From positions 1 through 11,387 of the forward strand of contig CAKRPI010000074.1 of assembly GCA_934376945.1 (NCBI GenBank): a stretch of 11,387 nucleotides of DNA, given 5' to 3'. Numbering within the stretch: position 1 is the stretch's first letter; the number at the start of each line of letters is the position of its first letter. Below the pieces are notes generated by a model. That model had not been told where the DNA came from. It worked only from the letters and a program-made list of their open reading frames with translations, and searched no databases. Shown here one piece after another: positions 1-5,388 of this stretch. This stretch comes from an uncultured Lachnospiraceae bacterium (GTDB lineage Bacteria > Bacillota > Clostridia > Lachnospirales > Lachnospiraceae). A program made the position numbers and the translations under genes.

Positions 1-2
1 AG

Positions 3-557
3 GCCGCCGCTTCCGCGCAGATCTGGTTTCAGAAGGAAATCAAAGATGCCGTCTATGTCTCTTTGAACCGTAATATCGGTGGTGCTGTGATCTTAAACGG
101 AACCGTTTTTGAAGGAAATTCCCTGATCAGCGGCACGTTGGAGCATATGTGTCTCATTCCGGACGGCAAACCATGCTACTGCGGAAAAAACGGATGCGTA
201 GAAGCCTACTGTTCGGCAAATGCACTCCGGGAAGAAGCCGGAGAAAGCCTGGAGCTTTTCTTTGCAAAGCTTCGTTCCGGTGAAGCCAGTGAAGCCCGGC
301 TCTGGGATACCTTTCTCCATCGCCTGGCCCGTGTTATCTCAAATATCCGCAACATTCTCGATGTTGATTTTATGCTTGGCGGATTTCTGAATGCATATTT
401 CTGTCAGGAAGATTATGCGACTCTCGCTCGTCTTGCCCAGGAAAACTGTGGCATTTCTGATGAAAATATCCGGATTCTCTCCGGTTCACATGATGACCAG
501 ATCACTTCTATCGGTGCCGGATTGTATTATATCCGTGATTTTCTTGATAAAATATAA
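3..557 (+). CDS. ROK-family protein, C-terminal part (5' end outside window)
   Basis: The frame is open from the window edge (first full codon at 3) to TAA at 555-557, giving 184 visible residues; the true start lies upstream. ROK proteins are sugar kinases or sugar-responsive repressors of the NagC/XylR type. Visible hallmarks are the glycine-rich NIGGAVILNG strand and a zinc-binding motif PDGKPCYCGKNGCVEAYCS, matching the family pattern CxCGxxGCxExxxS. The usual GExGH stretch just before it reads GTLEH: the His is kept but the first Glu is replaced by Thr, so kinase activity should not be assumed. The N-terminal half, with an ATP site or a winged-helix DNA-binding domain, is not visible, so kinase and repressor cannot be told apart. 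A hairpin follows the stop at once and the next gene, pyrG, has its own leader, so the gene probably ends a transcription unit. Confidence 0.88.
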   Translation, partial: AAASAQIWFQKEIKDAVYVSLNRNIGGAVILNGTVFEGNSLISGTLEHMCLIPDGKPCYCGKNGCVEAYCSANALREEAGESLELFFAKLRSGEASEARLWDTFLHRLARVISNIRNILDVDFMLGGFLNAYFCQEDYATLARLAQENCGISDENIRILSGSHDDQITSIGAGLYYIRDFLDKI

Positions 558-561
558 GGTG

Positions 562-604
562 CTGCTATTCCGTGCAGCCGTTTAAAGGCTGCCAAGGATA
601 GCAG
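562..604 (+). terminator. Stem-loop after the ROK gene, possible terminator
   Basis: Five bases after the ROK stop, CTGCTAT (562-568) pairs with ATAGCAG (598-604), CC (570-571) with GG (596-597) around a bulged T, and GCAGCC (574-579) with GGCTGC (587-592) around a 7-nt loop. The stem is long, but the sequence behind it (TCATATTACG) has no T-tract. It may be a Rho-independent terminator of poor form or a 3' end-protecting hairpin. Confidence 0.5.
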
Positions 605-632
605 TCATATTACGAATAGTAGTTGTATTACA

Positions 633-666
633 TAAATACATAAATACAATAAATACATAAATACAA
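633..666. repeat. 17-bp tandem repeat, two copies
   Basis: The unit TAAATACATAAATACAA occurs twice without mismatch (633-649 and 650-666). Each unit is itself an 8-bp and a 9-bp version of TAAATACA. It lies in the AT-rich region upstream of the pyrG promoter candidate. No function is evident; AT-rich upstream DNA can act as an UP-element-like region. Confidence 0.75.
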
Positions 667-687
667 TAAAATTTTTTAAAAAAAGAA

Positions 688-716
688 TGGATTTTCTTTT
701 CCGGTGGTTGTATAAT
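688..716 (+). promoter_or_regulatory. Candidate sigma-A promoter of pyrG
   Basis: A perfect TATAAT lies at 711-716. Seventeen bases upstream, TGGATT (688-693) matches only half of the TTGACA consensus. The predicted transcription start is near 722-724, leaving a leader of about 70 nt before pyrG. The call rests mainly on the -10 box and its position. Confidence 0.5.
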
Positions 717-731
717 GTAACAGTTTTTTAA

Positions 732-757
732 AAAAGCGGACATGAATCCCCGCTTTT
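732..757 (+). promoter_or_regulatory. Leader hairpin in the pyrG 5' UTR, possible attenuator
   Basis: AAAAGCGG (732-739) pairs perfectly with CCGCTTTT (750-757) around a 10-nt loop, in the leader between the promoter candidate and the ribosome-binding site. The right arm ends in T4, giving a weak terminator-like form. A T6-A6 run (about 725-735) directly upstream could compete for the A-rich arm. In Bacillus, pyrG is controlled by CTP-sensitive attenuation that needs an initial GGGC; no such start is seen here, so a regulatory role is only a possibility. Confidence 0.35.
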
Positions 758-793
758 CTATCACACACACAACAATCATACAGGAGGAAAGCC

Positions 794-2413
794 ATGCCAG
801 TAAAATACGTCTTCGTAACAGGCGGTGTCGTTTCCGGACTTGGAAAAGGTATCACCGCAGCATCGCTGGGCCGTCTGCTTAAAGCACGCGGCTACAAGGT
901 AACCATGCAGAAATTTGATCCGTACATCAACATCGACCCTGGAACTATGAATCCGATCCAGCACGGCGAGGTATTTGTCACCGATGACGGCGCAGAAACT
1001 GACCTTGATCTTGGGCATTACGAACGTTTTATCGATGAAAGTCTCACCAAAAATTCCAACGTTACTACCGGAAAGATCTACTGGTCTGTCCTTCAAAAAG
1101 AACGTCGCGGCGATTACGGCGGCGGCACGGTACAGGTTATCCCTCACATCACAAATGAAATCAAAAGCCGCTTTTACCGCGACTACACAAACACATCCAA
1201 TGAAACCCAGATCGCCATCATTGAAGTTGGCGGTACTGTCGGCGACATCGAAAGTCAGCCGTTTCTTGAAGCGATTCGCCAGTTCCAGCACGATGTCGGA
1301 CATGAAAATGCGATTCTCATCCACGTTACCCTAATTCCATATCTCAAGGCATCCGGAGAAATGAAAACAAAACCGACCCAGGCCAGTGTAAAAGAGCTTC
1401 AGGGTATGGGAATCTGGCCGGATATTATTGTATGCCGCTCCGAGCATCCTCTTGATAAGGCAATCAAAGATAAAATTGCCCTTTTCTGCAATGTTCCAAG
1501 CAGTAATGTTCTTCAGAATCTCGATGTGGAATATCTTTACGAAGCGCCGCTTGCAATGGAACGTGAACATCTGGCCGAGGTAGCCTGCAAATGTCTGAAT
1601 CTTCCGTGTCCGGAACCGGATCTTAATGACTGGAAAGCTATGGTGGAAGCCCTGCGTACACCGACCCGTGAGGTCAATATCGCACTTGTCGGAAAATATA
1701 TCTCCTTACATGATGCCTATATCAGTGTTGTTGAGGCACTGAAGCATGGCGGAATCGCAAGCCATGCTACTGTCAATATCCACTGGATCAATTCAGAAGA
1801 TGTAACAGAAGAAAATGCAGATGAATACCTTGCAGGCGCAGACGGTATCCTTGTACCCGGAGGCTTTGGCGATCGCGGTATTGACGGAAAAATCGAAGCT
1901 ATTCGATATGCAAGAACACATAACATTCCGTTTCTTGGGCTCTGCCTTGGTATGCAGCTCGCAATTGTCGAATATGCGCGCCATGTAGCCGGACTGGAGG
2001 AAGCACACAGCATCGAACTCAATCCGCAGACTCCTTACCCTGTTATCGCACTTCTGCCAGATCAGAATGGCATAGAGGATATCGGCGGCACCCTGCGTCT
2101 CGGCTCTTATCCGTGTATTCTGGATAAATCGACGAAGGCCTATGAATTATATGGGGCTGAGGAAATTCACGAGCGCCACAGACATCGCTATGAGGTCAAC
2201 AATGACTTCCGCCGTGTCCTGACCGACAACGGACTGACACTCTCCGGCCTTTCCCCGGATGGCCGCATTGTTGAAATGATTGAATTGAAGGATCATCCGT
2301 TCTTCATTGCCACGCAGGCTCATCCGGAACTGAAATCCCGTCCTAACCGACCGCATCCACTGTTTCGTGGTTTTGTGGAAGCTGCGCTGAAAAAACAAGA
2401 GGAAAATAAATAG
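794..2413 (+). CDS. pyrG: CTP synthase (glutamine-hydrolysing)
   Basis: CTP synthase (EC 6.3.4.2) converts UTP, ATP and glutamine to CTP, the last step of pyrimidine nucleotide synthesis, in the cytoplasm. The 539 residues are full length for the family. The N-terminal synthetase domain opens with [14 protein letters not shown] (P-loop) and carries the conserved [14 protein letters not shown] and [23 protein letters not shown] stretches. The C-terminal class I glutamine amidotransferase domain shows GGFGDRG, the nucleophile Cys384 in GLCLGMQ, and the His510/Glu512 pair in QAHPE. The start is fixed by AGGAGG at 782-787, six bases before ATG. The stop TAG uses TA from the gene and G from the first base of the element inserted at 2413. 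It is preceded by its own promoter and leader and followed by that element and then a good terminator, so it is probably monocistronic. Confidence 0.99.
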   Translation: MPVKYVFVTGGVVSGLGKGITAASLGRLLKARGYKVTMQKFDPYINIDPGTMNPIQHGEVFVTDDGAETDLDLGHYERFIDESLTKNSNVTTGKIYWSVLQKERRGDYGGGTVQVIPHITNEIKSRFYRDYTNTSNETQIAIIEVGGTVGDIESQPFLEAIRQFQHDVGHENAILIHVTLIPYLKASGEMKTKPTQASVKELQGMGIWPDIIVCRSEHPLDKAIKDKIALFCNVPSSNVLQNLDVEYLYEAPLAMEREHLAEVACKCLNLPCPEPDLNDWKAMVEALRTPTREVNIALVGKYISLHDAYISVVEALKHGGIASHATVNIHWINSEDVTEENADEYLAGADGILVPGGFGDRGIDGKIEAIRYARTHNIPFLGLCLGMQLAIVEYARHVAGLEEAHSIELNPQTPYPVIALLPDQNGIEDIGGTLRLGSYPCILDKSTKAYELYGAEEIHERHRHRYEVNNDFRRVLTDNGLTLSGLSPDGRIVEMIELKDHPFFIATQAHPELKSRPNRPHPLFRGFVEAALKKQEENK

Positions 2414-2493
2414 TAACTGTTCAGAGCCAACCTCCAAAATGCTACGCATTTTCCGCCTGTTTTATGAAATTTTGCTTGGCTCTGAACAGTTAC
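2413..2493 (+). mobile_element. Short non-autonomous element (MITE), copy A, 81 bp, IS66-like ends
   Basis: Perfect 18-bp terminal inverted repeats GTAACTGTTCAGAGCCAA (2413-2430) and its complement (2476-2493) enclose 45 bp with a small hairpin, AAAATGC-TAC-GCATTTT. The flanks AATAAATA (2405-2412) and AAAAAATA (2494-2501) match at 7 of 8 bases and are probably a decayed 8-bp target duplication. Ends starting GTAA and 8-bp duplications are typical of the IS66 family, so such a transposase elsewhere in the genome is the likely mover; none is in this window. All 81 bp are identical to the matching parts of copy B (4109-4250). It lies between the pyrG stop and terminator, so it is transcribed with pyrG and would fold as a long hairpin in the 3' UTR. 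Confidence 0.85.
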
Positions 2494-2507
2494 AAAAAAT
2501 AAAAGAA

Positions 2508-2544
2508 AAAACCGGCGATGGCTTTAATGGCCACCACCGGTTTT
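2508..2544 (+). terminator. Rho-independent terminator of pyrG
   Basis: AAAACCGG (2508-2515) pairs with CCGGTTTT (2537-2544), and the inner TGGC (2519-2522) with GCCA (2530-2533) around a 7-nt loop, followed by CTCTTATC. It lies 95 bp after the pyrG stop; without the 81-bp element and one 8-bp flank it would follow the stop closely. Confidence 0.8.
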
Positions 2545-2640
2545 CTCTTATCAGACGGATTGCGAATATCCGCTTCGCTGCTTATAAGATACTGCTCATT
2601 ACAAGACACTGTTTCATTGTAAGGTGCTATTCCATTTTAC
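2545..2640. other. Intergenic stretch without a recognised gene
   Basis: This lies between the pyrG terminator and the leftward-reading T-tailed hairpin. Only a small inverted repeat, TTACAA...TTGTAA (within about 2600-2625), was noticed. No gene or further regulatory site could be supported. Confidence 0.5.
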
Positions 2641-2693
2641 AAAAAAATTTGCGCGTCTAACTCATCACTAAAGCAACGAGAATACGACGCGCA
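2641..2693 (-). terminator. Rho-independent terminator, minus strand
   Basis: Read leftwards, TGCGCGTC (2693-2686) pairs with GACGCGCA (2657-2650). The loop can form a second helix, CTCGTTGC with GTGATGAG, including G-U pairs, around TTTA. The stem is followed by AATTTTTTT (to 2641), the expected polarity for a minus-strand terminator. It ends either the purine operon, whose last stop is at 2785, or the small RNA proposed below. Confidence 0.8.
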
Positions 2694-2720
2694 GTTATTC
2701 AAAAGTTATCTGTTTTTGAG
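2641..2720 (-). ncRNA. Candidate small RNA of about 80 nt downstream of the AICAR transformylase gene
   Basis: A transcript starting about 7 nt after the promoter candidate at 2727-2756 and ending at the T-tailed hairpin would be about 80 nt. It would fold into two stem-loops: TCAAAA...TTTTGA near its 5' end and the GC-rich terminator hairpin. No known RNA family was recognised. The alternative is a simple 3' UTR of the upstream operon. Confidence 0.35.
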
Positions 2721-2726
2721 CATCTT

Positions 2727-2756
2727 ATTATATCATCTGTATGGCATACATGCCGA
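2727..2756 (-). promoter_or_regulatory. Extended -10 promoter candidate reading left
   Basis: On the minus strand TGATATAAT (2735-2727) is a perfect extended -10 (TGnTATAAT). Eighteen bases upstream, TCGGCA (2756-2751) matches TTGACA at 4 of 6 positions. It sits about 30-60 bp beyond the AICAR transformylase stop with no ORF in front of it, only the terminator hairpin. AT-rich 3' UTR can produce such a match by chance. Confidence 0.45.
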
Positions 2757-2784
2757 CTGCAAAAATATCGAAGTATTTTAAGTA

Positions 2785-3963
2785 TTAATGATGGAACAGA
2801 CGAATTCCTGTAAATGCCATTGCCATACCGTACTTATTGCACGTTGCGATAACATCCTCATCACGAACCGATCCACCCGGCTGTGCGATATATTCCACAC
2901 CGGACTTATGTGCACGCTCGATATTATCACTGAACGGGAAGAACGCATCTGATCCCAGCGTCACACCCTGCAGCTGATCCAGCCATGCACGTTTCTCTTT
3001 CTCTGTAAATACTTCAGGCTTCTCCGTGAACACTCGCTCCCATGCGCCGTCTGCAAGCACATCCATGTACTCGTTTCCAATGTAAACGTCGATTGCATTG
3101 TCACGCTCTGCTCTCGTGATCGTATCACGGAACGGAAGGGCGAGCACCTTCGGATTCTGACGCAGGAACCAGTTATCCGCCTTCTGACCTGCCAGTCTTG
3201 TGCAGTGTACACGGGACTGCTGACCTGCTCCGATTCCGATTGCCTGTCCGTCCTTTACATAGCACACGGAGTTGGACTGTGTATATTTCAAAATGATCAG
3301 TGCGATCTTCATATCACGCAGCGCATCTGCCGGAACGTCTTTTTTCTCCGTCACAAAGTTTGCAAGAAGCTCGTCGTTGATCGGCAACTCTTGGCGTCCC
3401 TGCTCAAAGGTCACGCCAAATACCTGTTTATGCTCGATTGGTGCCGGTCGATAATTTGCATCAATCTGAATAACGTTATAATTCCCCTTCTTTTTCTGTT
3501 TCAGAATTTCCAGTGCCTCTTCTGTGTAGCCCGGTGCGATCACTCCGTCCGATACCTCTCGCTTGATCAGCATTGCCGTATCGCGGTCACAAATATCAGA
3601 GAGTGCAATAAAATCGCCAAAGGAAGACATACGGTCTGCACCTCTTGCTCTTGCATATGCACTTGCCAGCGGTGAAAGCTCGCCCTGATCATCTACCCAG
3701 TAAATCTTTGCAAGTGTCTCATCAAGCGGAAGTCCAACTGCTGCTCCTGCCGGAGATACATGCTTAAAAGATGTGGCTGCAGGCAGTCCTGTTGCCTCTT
3801 TCAGCTCTTTTACCAGCTGCCATCCGTTGAAAGCATCCAGGAAATTAATGTAGCCAGGACGGCCGCTAAGTACCTGAATTGGCAGATCTGAGCCATCTTC
3901 CATAAAAATGCGGGACGGCTTCTGATTTGGGTTACATCCATATTTCAACTGTAATTCATTCAT
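2785..3963 (-). CDS. purH: AICAR formyltransferase (stand-alone PurH C-terminal domain)
   Basis: Phosphoribosylaminoimidazolecarboxamide formyltransferase (EC 2.1.2.3) transfers the formyl group of 10-formyl-THF to AICAR (ZMP), giving FAICAR. At 392 residues it holds only the transformylase part of the usual bifunctional PurH of about 510 residues; the cyclohydrolase activity is supplied by the upstream PurO-type gene. Visible signatures are SFKHVSPAGAA (65-75, with the catalytic Lys67-His68 pair), YTQSNSVCYVKDGQ and IGAGQQSRVHC (227-254), GSDAFFPFSDNI (337-348) and QPGGSVRD (361-368), ending in TGIRLFHH. AAGGAA (3977-3972) lies 8 bases before the ATG. It is second in an operon after the cyclohydrolase gene, with a 289-bp gap made of low-complexity repeats and a MITE, and should share the ZTP riboswitch control unless an internal promoter exists. 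Confidence 0.96.
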   Translation of the reverse strand: MNELQLKYGCNPNQKPSRIFMEDGSDLPIQVLSGRPGYINFLDAFNGWQLVKELKEATGLPAATSFKHVSPAGAAVGLPLDETLAKIYWVDDQGELSPLASAYARARGADRMSSFGDFIALSDICDRDTAMLIKREVSDGVIAPGYTEEALEILKQKKKGNYNVIQIDANYRPAPIEHKQVFGVTFEQGRQELPINDELLANFVTEKKDVPADALRDMKIALIILKYTQSNSVCYVKDGQAIGIGAGQQSRVHCTRLAGQKADNWFLRQNPKVLALPFRDTITRAERDNAIDVYIGNEYMDVLADGAWERVFTEKPEVFTEKEKRAWLDQLQGVTLGSDAFFPFSDNIERAHKSGVEYIAQPGGSVRDEDVIATCNKYGMAMAFTGIRLFHH

Positions 3964-3985
3964 ATCGATCTTCCTTTCGAAATCG

Positions 3986-4092
3986 TTTTATGTTTTATGT
4001 TTTATGTTTTCTGTTTCATTACTGGTTTCTTGCTTATCTTACTTATTATCTTGCTTATTATCTTACTTATTATCTTGCTTATCTTACTTATT
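3986..4092. repeat. Low-complexity tandem repeats between the two purine genes
   Basis: Two tracts are visible. TTTTATG is repeated three times (3986-4006). Further right, a 12-bp unit ATCTTACTTATT alternates with ATCTTGCTTATT: copies at 4036-4047, 4048-4059 and 4060-4071, a 9-bp partial at 4072-4080, and 4081-4092. They fill much of the gap upstream of the AICAR transformylase start. Such tracts change length easily and may alter spacing in the mRNA; no protein is supported here. Confidence 0.75.
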
Positions 4093-4108
4093 TTATTTAT
4101 CTTTATTT

Positions 4109-4250
4109 GTAACTGTTCAGAGCCAAGCAAAATTTCATAAAACAGGCGGAAAATGCTTGTATTTTTAAGCCTGTTTTTGAAATTTTATTTGACGGATACG
4201 CCACACCGACGAAATGCGTAGCATTTTGGAGGTTGGCTCTGAACAGTTAC
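4109..4250 (-). mobile_element. Short non-autonomous element (MITE), copy B, 142 bp, IS66-like ends
   Basis: The same perfect 18-bp inverted repeats as copy A (4109-4126 and 4233-4250) are flanked by an exact 8-bp direct repeat, CTTTATTT (4101-4108 and 4251-4258), taken as the target duplication. Compared in the same orientation, its ends are identical to copy A and it carries 61 extra bp. An internal near-perfect inverted repeat of about 18 bp (about 4129-4146 against 4169-4187, one extra base in one arm) gives a second arm, so the element can fold as a branched cruciform. It holds no ORF of note. It sits between the purO stop and the transformylase gene, inside the operon, with the purO stop codon inside the duplication. 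Confidence 0.88.
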
Positions 4251-4252
4251 CT

Positions 4253-4966
4253 TTATTTATTTTTATTAATAATCTTCGATTCATATGTTCCGTCTGCAAT
4301 ATTGATATATCTTACGAACAACGACACTTTGTTATCCTCATTCAGACTGCTCCACAGCAGATCTGCAAACGCATTGATGTCATTCGGAATTGCTACCAGC
4401 TTCGGCTCTCCTTCAAAGCTTGGCAACGGATTTCCATCACATTTGTATGTGTGGATAAAATGTCCCTCTCCGGCTGCACAGTTCTCATATGCAAAGGTAT
4501 ACCGATTGCAGGAATCTGGATTACCGTTGTTGCTTTTCAGAATAGACATTGCATAGTTATATCGTCCATCCTCAATATGCATGATTCCGGAAATACGCGG
4601 TGTATAATTCGGGCCATCCGGTTCAAATTCACGACTGCGCAGAGACTGCTCAAAGGTAAGCTGACGATCCATTCCCTCATAAATCGTATCGGTCTGATCA
4701 CCGTTTGTCACAATCGTCTTATTTCCAAGTACACGAACCGGTGCATAAATGATCAGGCTGGGGTCTGTCAGTTTGGACGGATCAAATGCCTGTGTACGGA
4801 TTCCCTCTCCATCTTCTACGAAGATACGATTACGGCTGTTTTCACTTCTTCCCATAATAAAGTATGCTGCAACTGCCTTTGTACCATCTGCAGATTTGCC
4901 GATGACAATTCCTCTTCCCGGATAGCTGTTCTCTTTCAGTTCCTTTTCCAAAGAAATCATTTCCAT
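4253..4966 (-). CDS. purO: IMP cyclohydrolase, PurO type
   Basis: IMP cyclohydrolase (EC 3.5.4.10) closes FAICAR to IMP, the last step of de novo purine synthesis. The 237-residue protein is not related to the N-terminal domain of PurH; it resembles the PurO-like family known from archaea and found in Clostridia. Conserved-looking stretches are SYPGRGIVIG (14-23), YFIMGRSENSRNR (35-47), NGDQTD (88-93), EPDGPNYTPRISG (115-127) and GEGHFIHTY (166-174). Pairing with a stand-alone AICAR transformylase supports the assignment, as together they replace bifunctional PurH. The start at 4966 follows GGAGAC (4978-4973) by six bases; ATG at 4960 is a less well spaced alternative. It is the first gene behind the ZTP riboswitch, separated from its terminator by a repetitive structured stretch. 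Its stop codon lies within the target duplication of MITE copy B. Confidence 0.93.
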   Translation of the reverse strand: MEMISLEKELKENSYPGRGIVIGKSADGTKAVAAYFIMGRSENSRNRIFVEDGEGIRTQAFDPSKLTDPSLIIYAPVRVLGNKTIVTNGDQTDTIYEGMDRQLTFEQSLRSREFEPDGPNYTPRISGIMHIEDGRYNYAMSILKSNNGNPDSCNRYTFAYENCAAGEGHFIHTYKCDGNPLPSFEGEPKLVAIPNDINAFADLLWSSLNEDNKVSLFVRYINIADGTYESKIINKNK

Positions 4967-4995
4967 TTTTCCGTCTCCTTTTTCTGGTGGTGATG

Positions 4996-5030
4996 TAAAT
5001 TTGCCTCCGTCTCTCTCTGCTTTTTGCTGC
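4996..5030. repeat. 35-bp direct repeat, left copy (partner 5190-5224)
   Basis: This segment matches 5190-5224 at 32 of 35 positions; both begin TAAATTTGCCTCCG and end TTTTGCTGC. It lies just upstream of the purO ribosome-binding site. It looks like one module of the larger palindromic element to its right and suggests that a partial second copy is present. Confidence 0.8.
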
Positions 5031-5032
5031 CA

Positions 5033-5085
5033 CTTTTCCGGACGTTCTGTACTCAGGTCTCTTTTCCGGACGTTCTGTACTCAGG
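5033..5085. repeat. 25-bp direct repeat, two copies at 28-bp spacing
   Basis: Positions 5033-5057 and 5061-5085 are identical over 25 bases, starting CTTTTCCGGACG and ending GTACTCAGG. Each contains GTTCTGTAC, whose complement GTACAGAAC occurs at 5226-5234 on the far side of the palindromic region. Confidence 0.88.
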
Positions 5086-5234
5086 CCACAGACTCGCCTG
5101 CTTCGCAGTCTATCCGCTGTTTCACAGCTCCTGTCTGTGGCTGATGGGCGTTCCGCCCATCCCAAAATGCAGCTATGGTCTTCGGCAAATAAATTTGCCT
5201 CCGCCCCTCTCTGCATTTTGCTGCTGTACAGAAC
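5072..5234 (-). repeat. Modular palindromic element between riboswitch and purO
   Basis: GTTCTGTAC (5072-5080) and GTACAGAAC (5226-5234) bracket three perfect inverted repeats: GCCACAGAC/GTCTGTGGC (5085-5093/5133-5141), GATGGGCG/CGCCCATC (5143-5150/5154-5161) and CAAAATGCAG/CTGCATTTTG (5163-5172/5211-5220). The first encloses two small hairpins (5098-5108 and 5116-5128), the third encloses GGCAAAT/ATTTGCC (5184-5190/5193-5199). On the minus strand three of the hairpins close with a GAA triloop. The whole could form a closed multi-branch fold in the purO mRNA leader or a cruciform in DNA. The modular make-up and partial second copy favour a dispersed intergenic repeat over a gene. No known family was recognised. 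Confidence 0.65.
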
Positions 5235-5243
5235 TGCTGGCAC

Positions 5244-5293
5244 AAAAAATGCCGACTCTTTCTGTCCACATTTTCTGTGCCCAGACGGTCGGC
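5244..5293 (-). terminator. Riboswitch-controlled intrinsic terminator
   Basis: Read leftwards, GCCGAC (5293-5288) pairs with GTCGGC (5256-5251), followed by A and six Ts (5250-5244). Inner pairs CTG/CAG and ACA/TGT extend the hairpin. Its 5' arm is the same sequence that forms the last helix and the start of the pseudoknot strand of the ZTP aptamer, so aptamer and terminator exclude each other: ligand bound means read-through. Confidence 0.88.
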
Positions 5294-5345
5294 TTCCTCA
5301 AAACTCATACTCCCTGTGGTTATCCACTTCCGTCAGTCATATGAG
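5279..5345 (-). promoter_or_regulatory. ZTP riboswitch aptamer (pfl motif)
   Basis: ZTP riboswitches bind ZMP/ZTP, the intermediate that builds up when 10-formyl-THF is short, and switch on purine and one-carbon genes. Read leftwards, CTCATA (5345-5340) pairs with TATGAG (5309-5304) as P1; GTGG (5327-5324) and CCAC (5319-5316) form the hairpin inside; GACGG (5334-5330) forms the pseudoknot with CCGTC (5288-5284); and GCC (5293-5291) with GGC (5281-5279) closes the final helix. The conserved GCCGACCGTCTGGGC block and ATGACTGACGGAA are what I know from Fusobacterium-type ZTP aptamers. It lies upstream of exactly the enzymes that consume ZMP and its product. Confidence 0.93.
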
Positions 5346-5352
5346 CACTTAC

Positions 5353-5381
5353 ACCATAACATTATTTTAACAAAAAAGCAA
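5353..5381 (-). promoter_or_regulatory. Candidate promoter of the riboswitch-purO-purH operon
   Basis: On the minus strand TATGGT (5358-5353), preceded by TG one base upstream (extended -10, TGtTATGGT), lies 17 bases after TTGCTT (5381-5376). Transcription would start just before the aptamer's P1 helix. The -35 box begins 7 bases after the stop of the ATPase gene. No clear terminator separates the two, so some read-through from upstream is possible. Confidence 0.55.
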
Positions 5382-5388
5382 CTGTTTT

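Noticed and set aside
3205..3675. 156-residue plus-strand ORF opposite the AICAR transformylase gene
   Set aside because: Antisense shadow of a conserved enzyme; Cys-rich, low-complexity translation with no domain.
3927..4112. 61-residue plus-strand ORF rich in Tyr and Leu
   Set aside because: It is simply the translation of the 12-bp tandem repeat tract; no independent evidence for a protein.
4109..4250. MITE copy B as an ordinary intrinsic terminator between the purine genes
   Set aside because: The perfect 18-bp ends, exact 8-bp flanking duplication and second copy elsewhere fit a mobile element; no T-tract follows the stem in the direction of transcription.
4214..4993. 259-residue plus-strand ORF opposite purO
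   Set aside because: It starts inside MITE copy B and runs antisense to a well-recognised IMP cyclohydrolase gene; it is a shadow frame.
4842..5243. 133-residue minus-strand ORF overlapping the purO start region
   Set aside because: It overlaps purO in another frame and is otherwise made of the palindromic and direct repeats; composition is Arg/Lys/Ser-rich and no ribosome-binding site or family was recognised.
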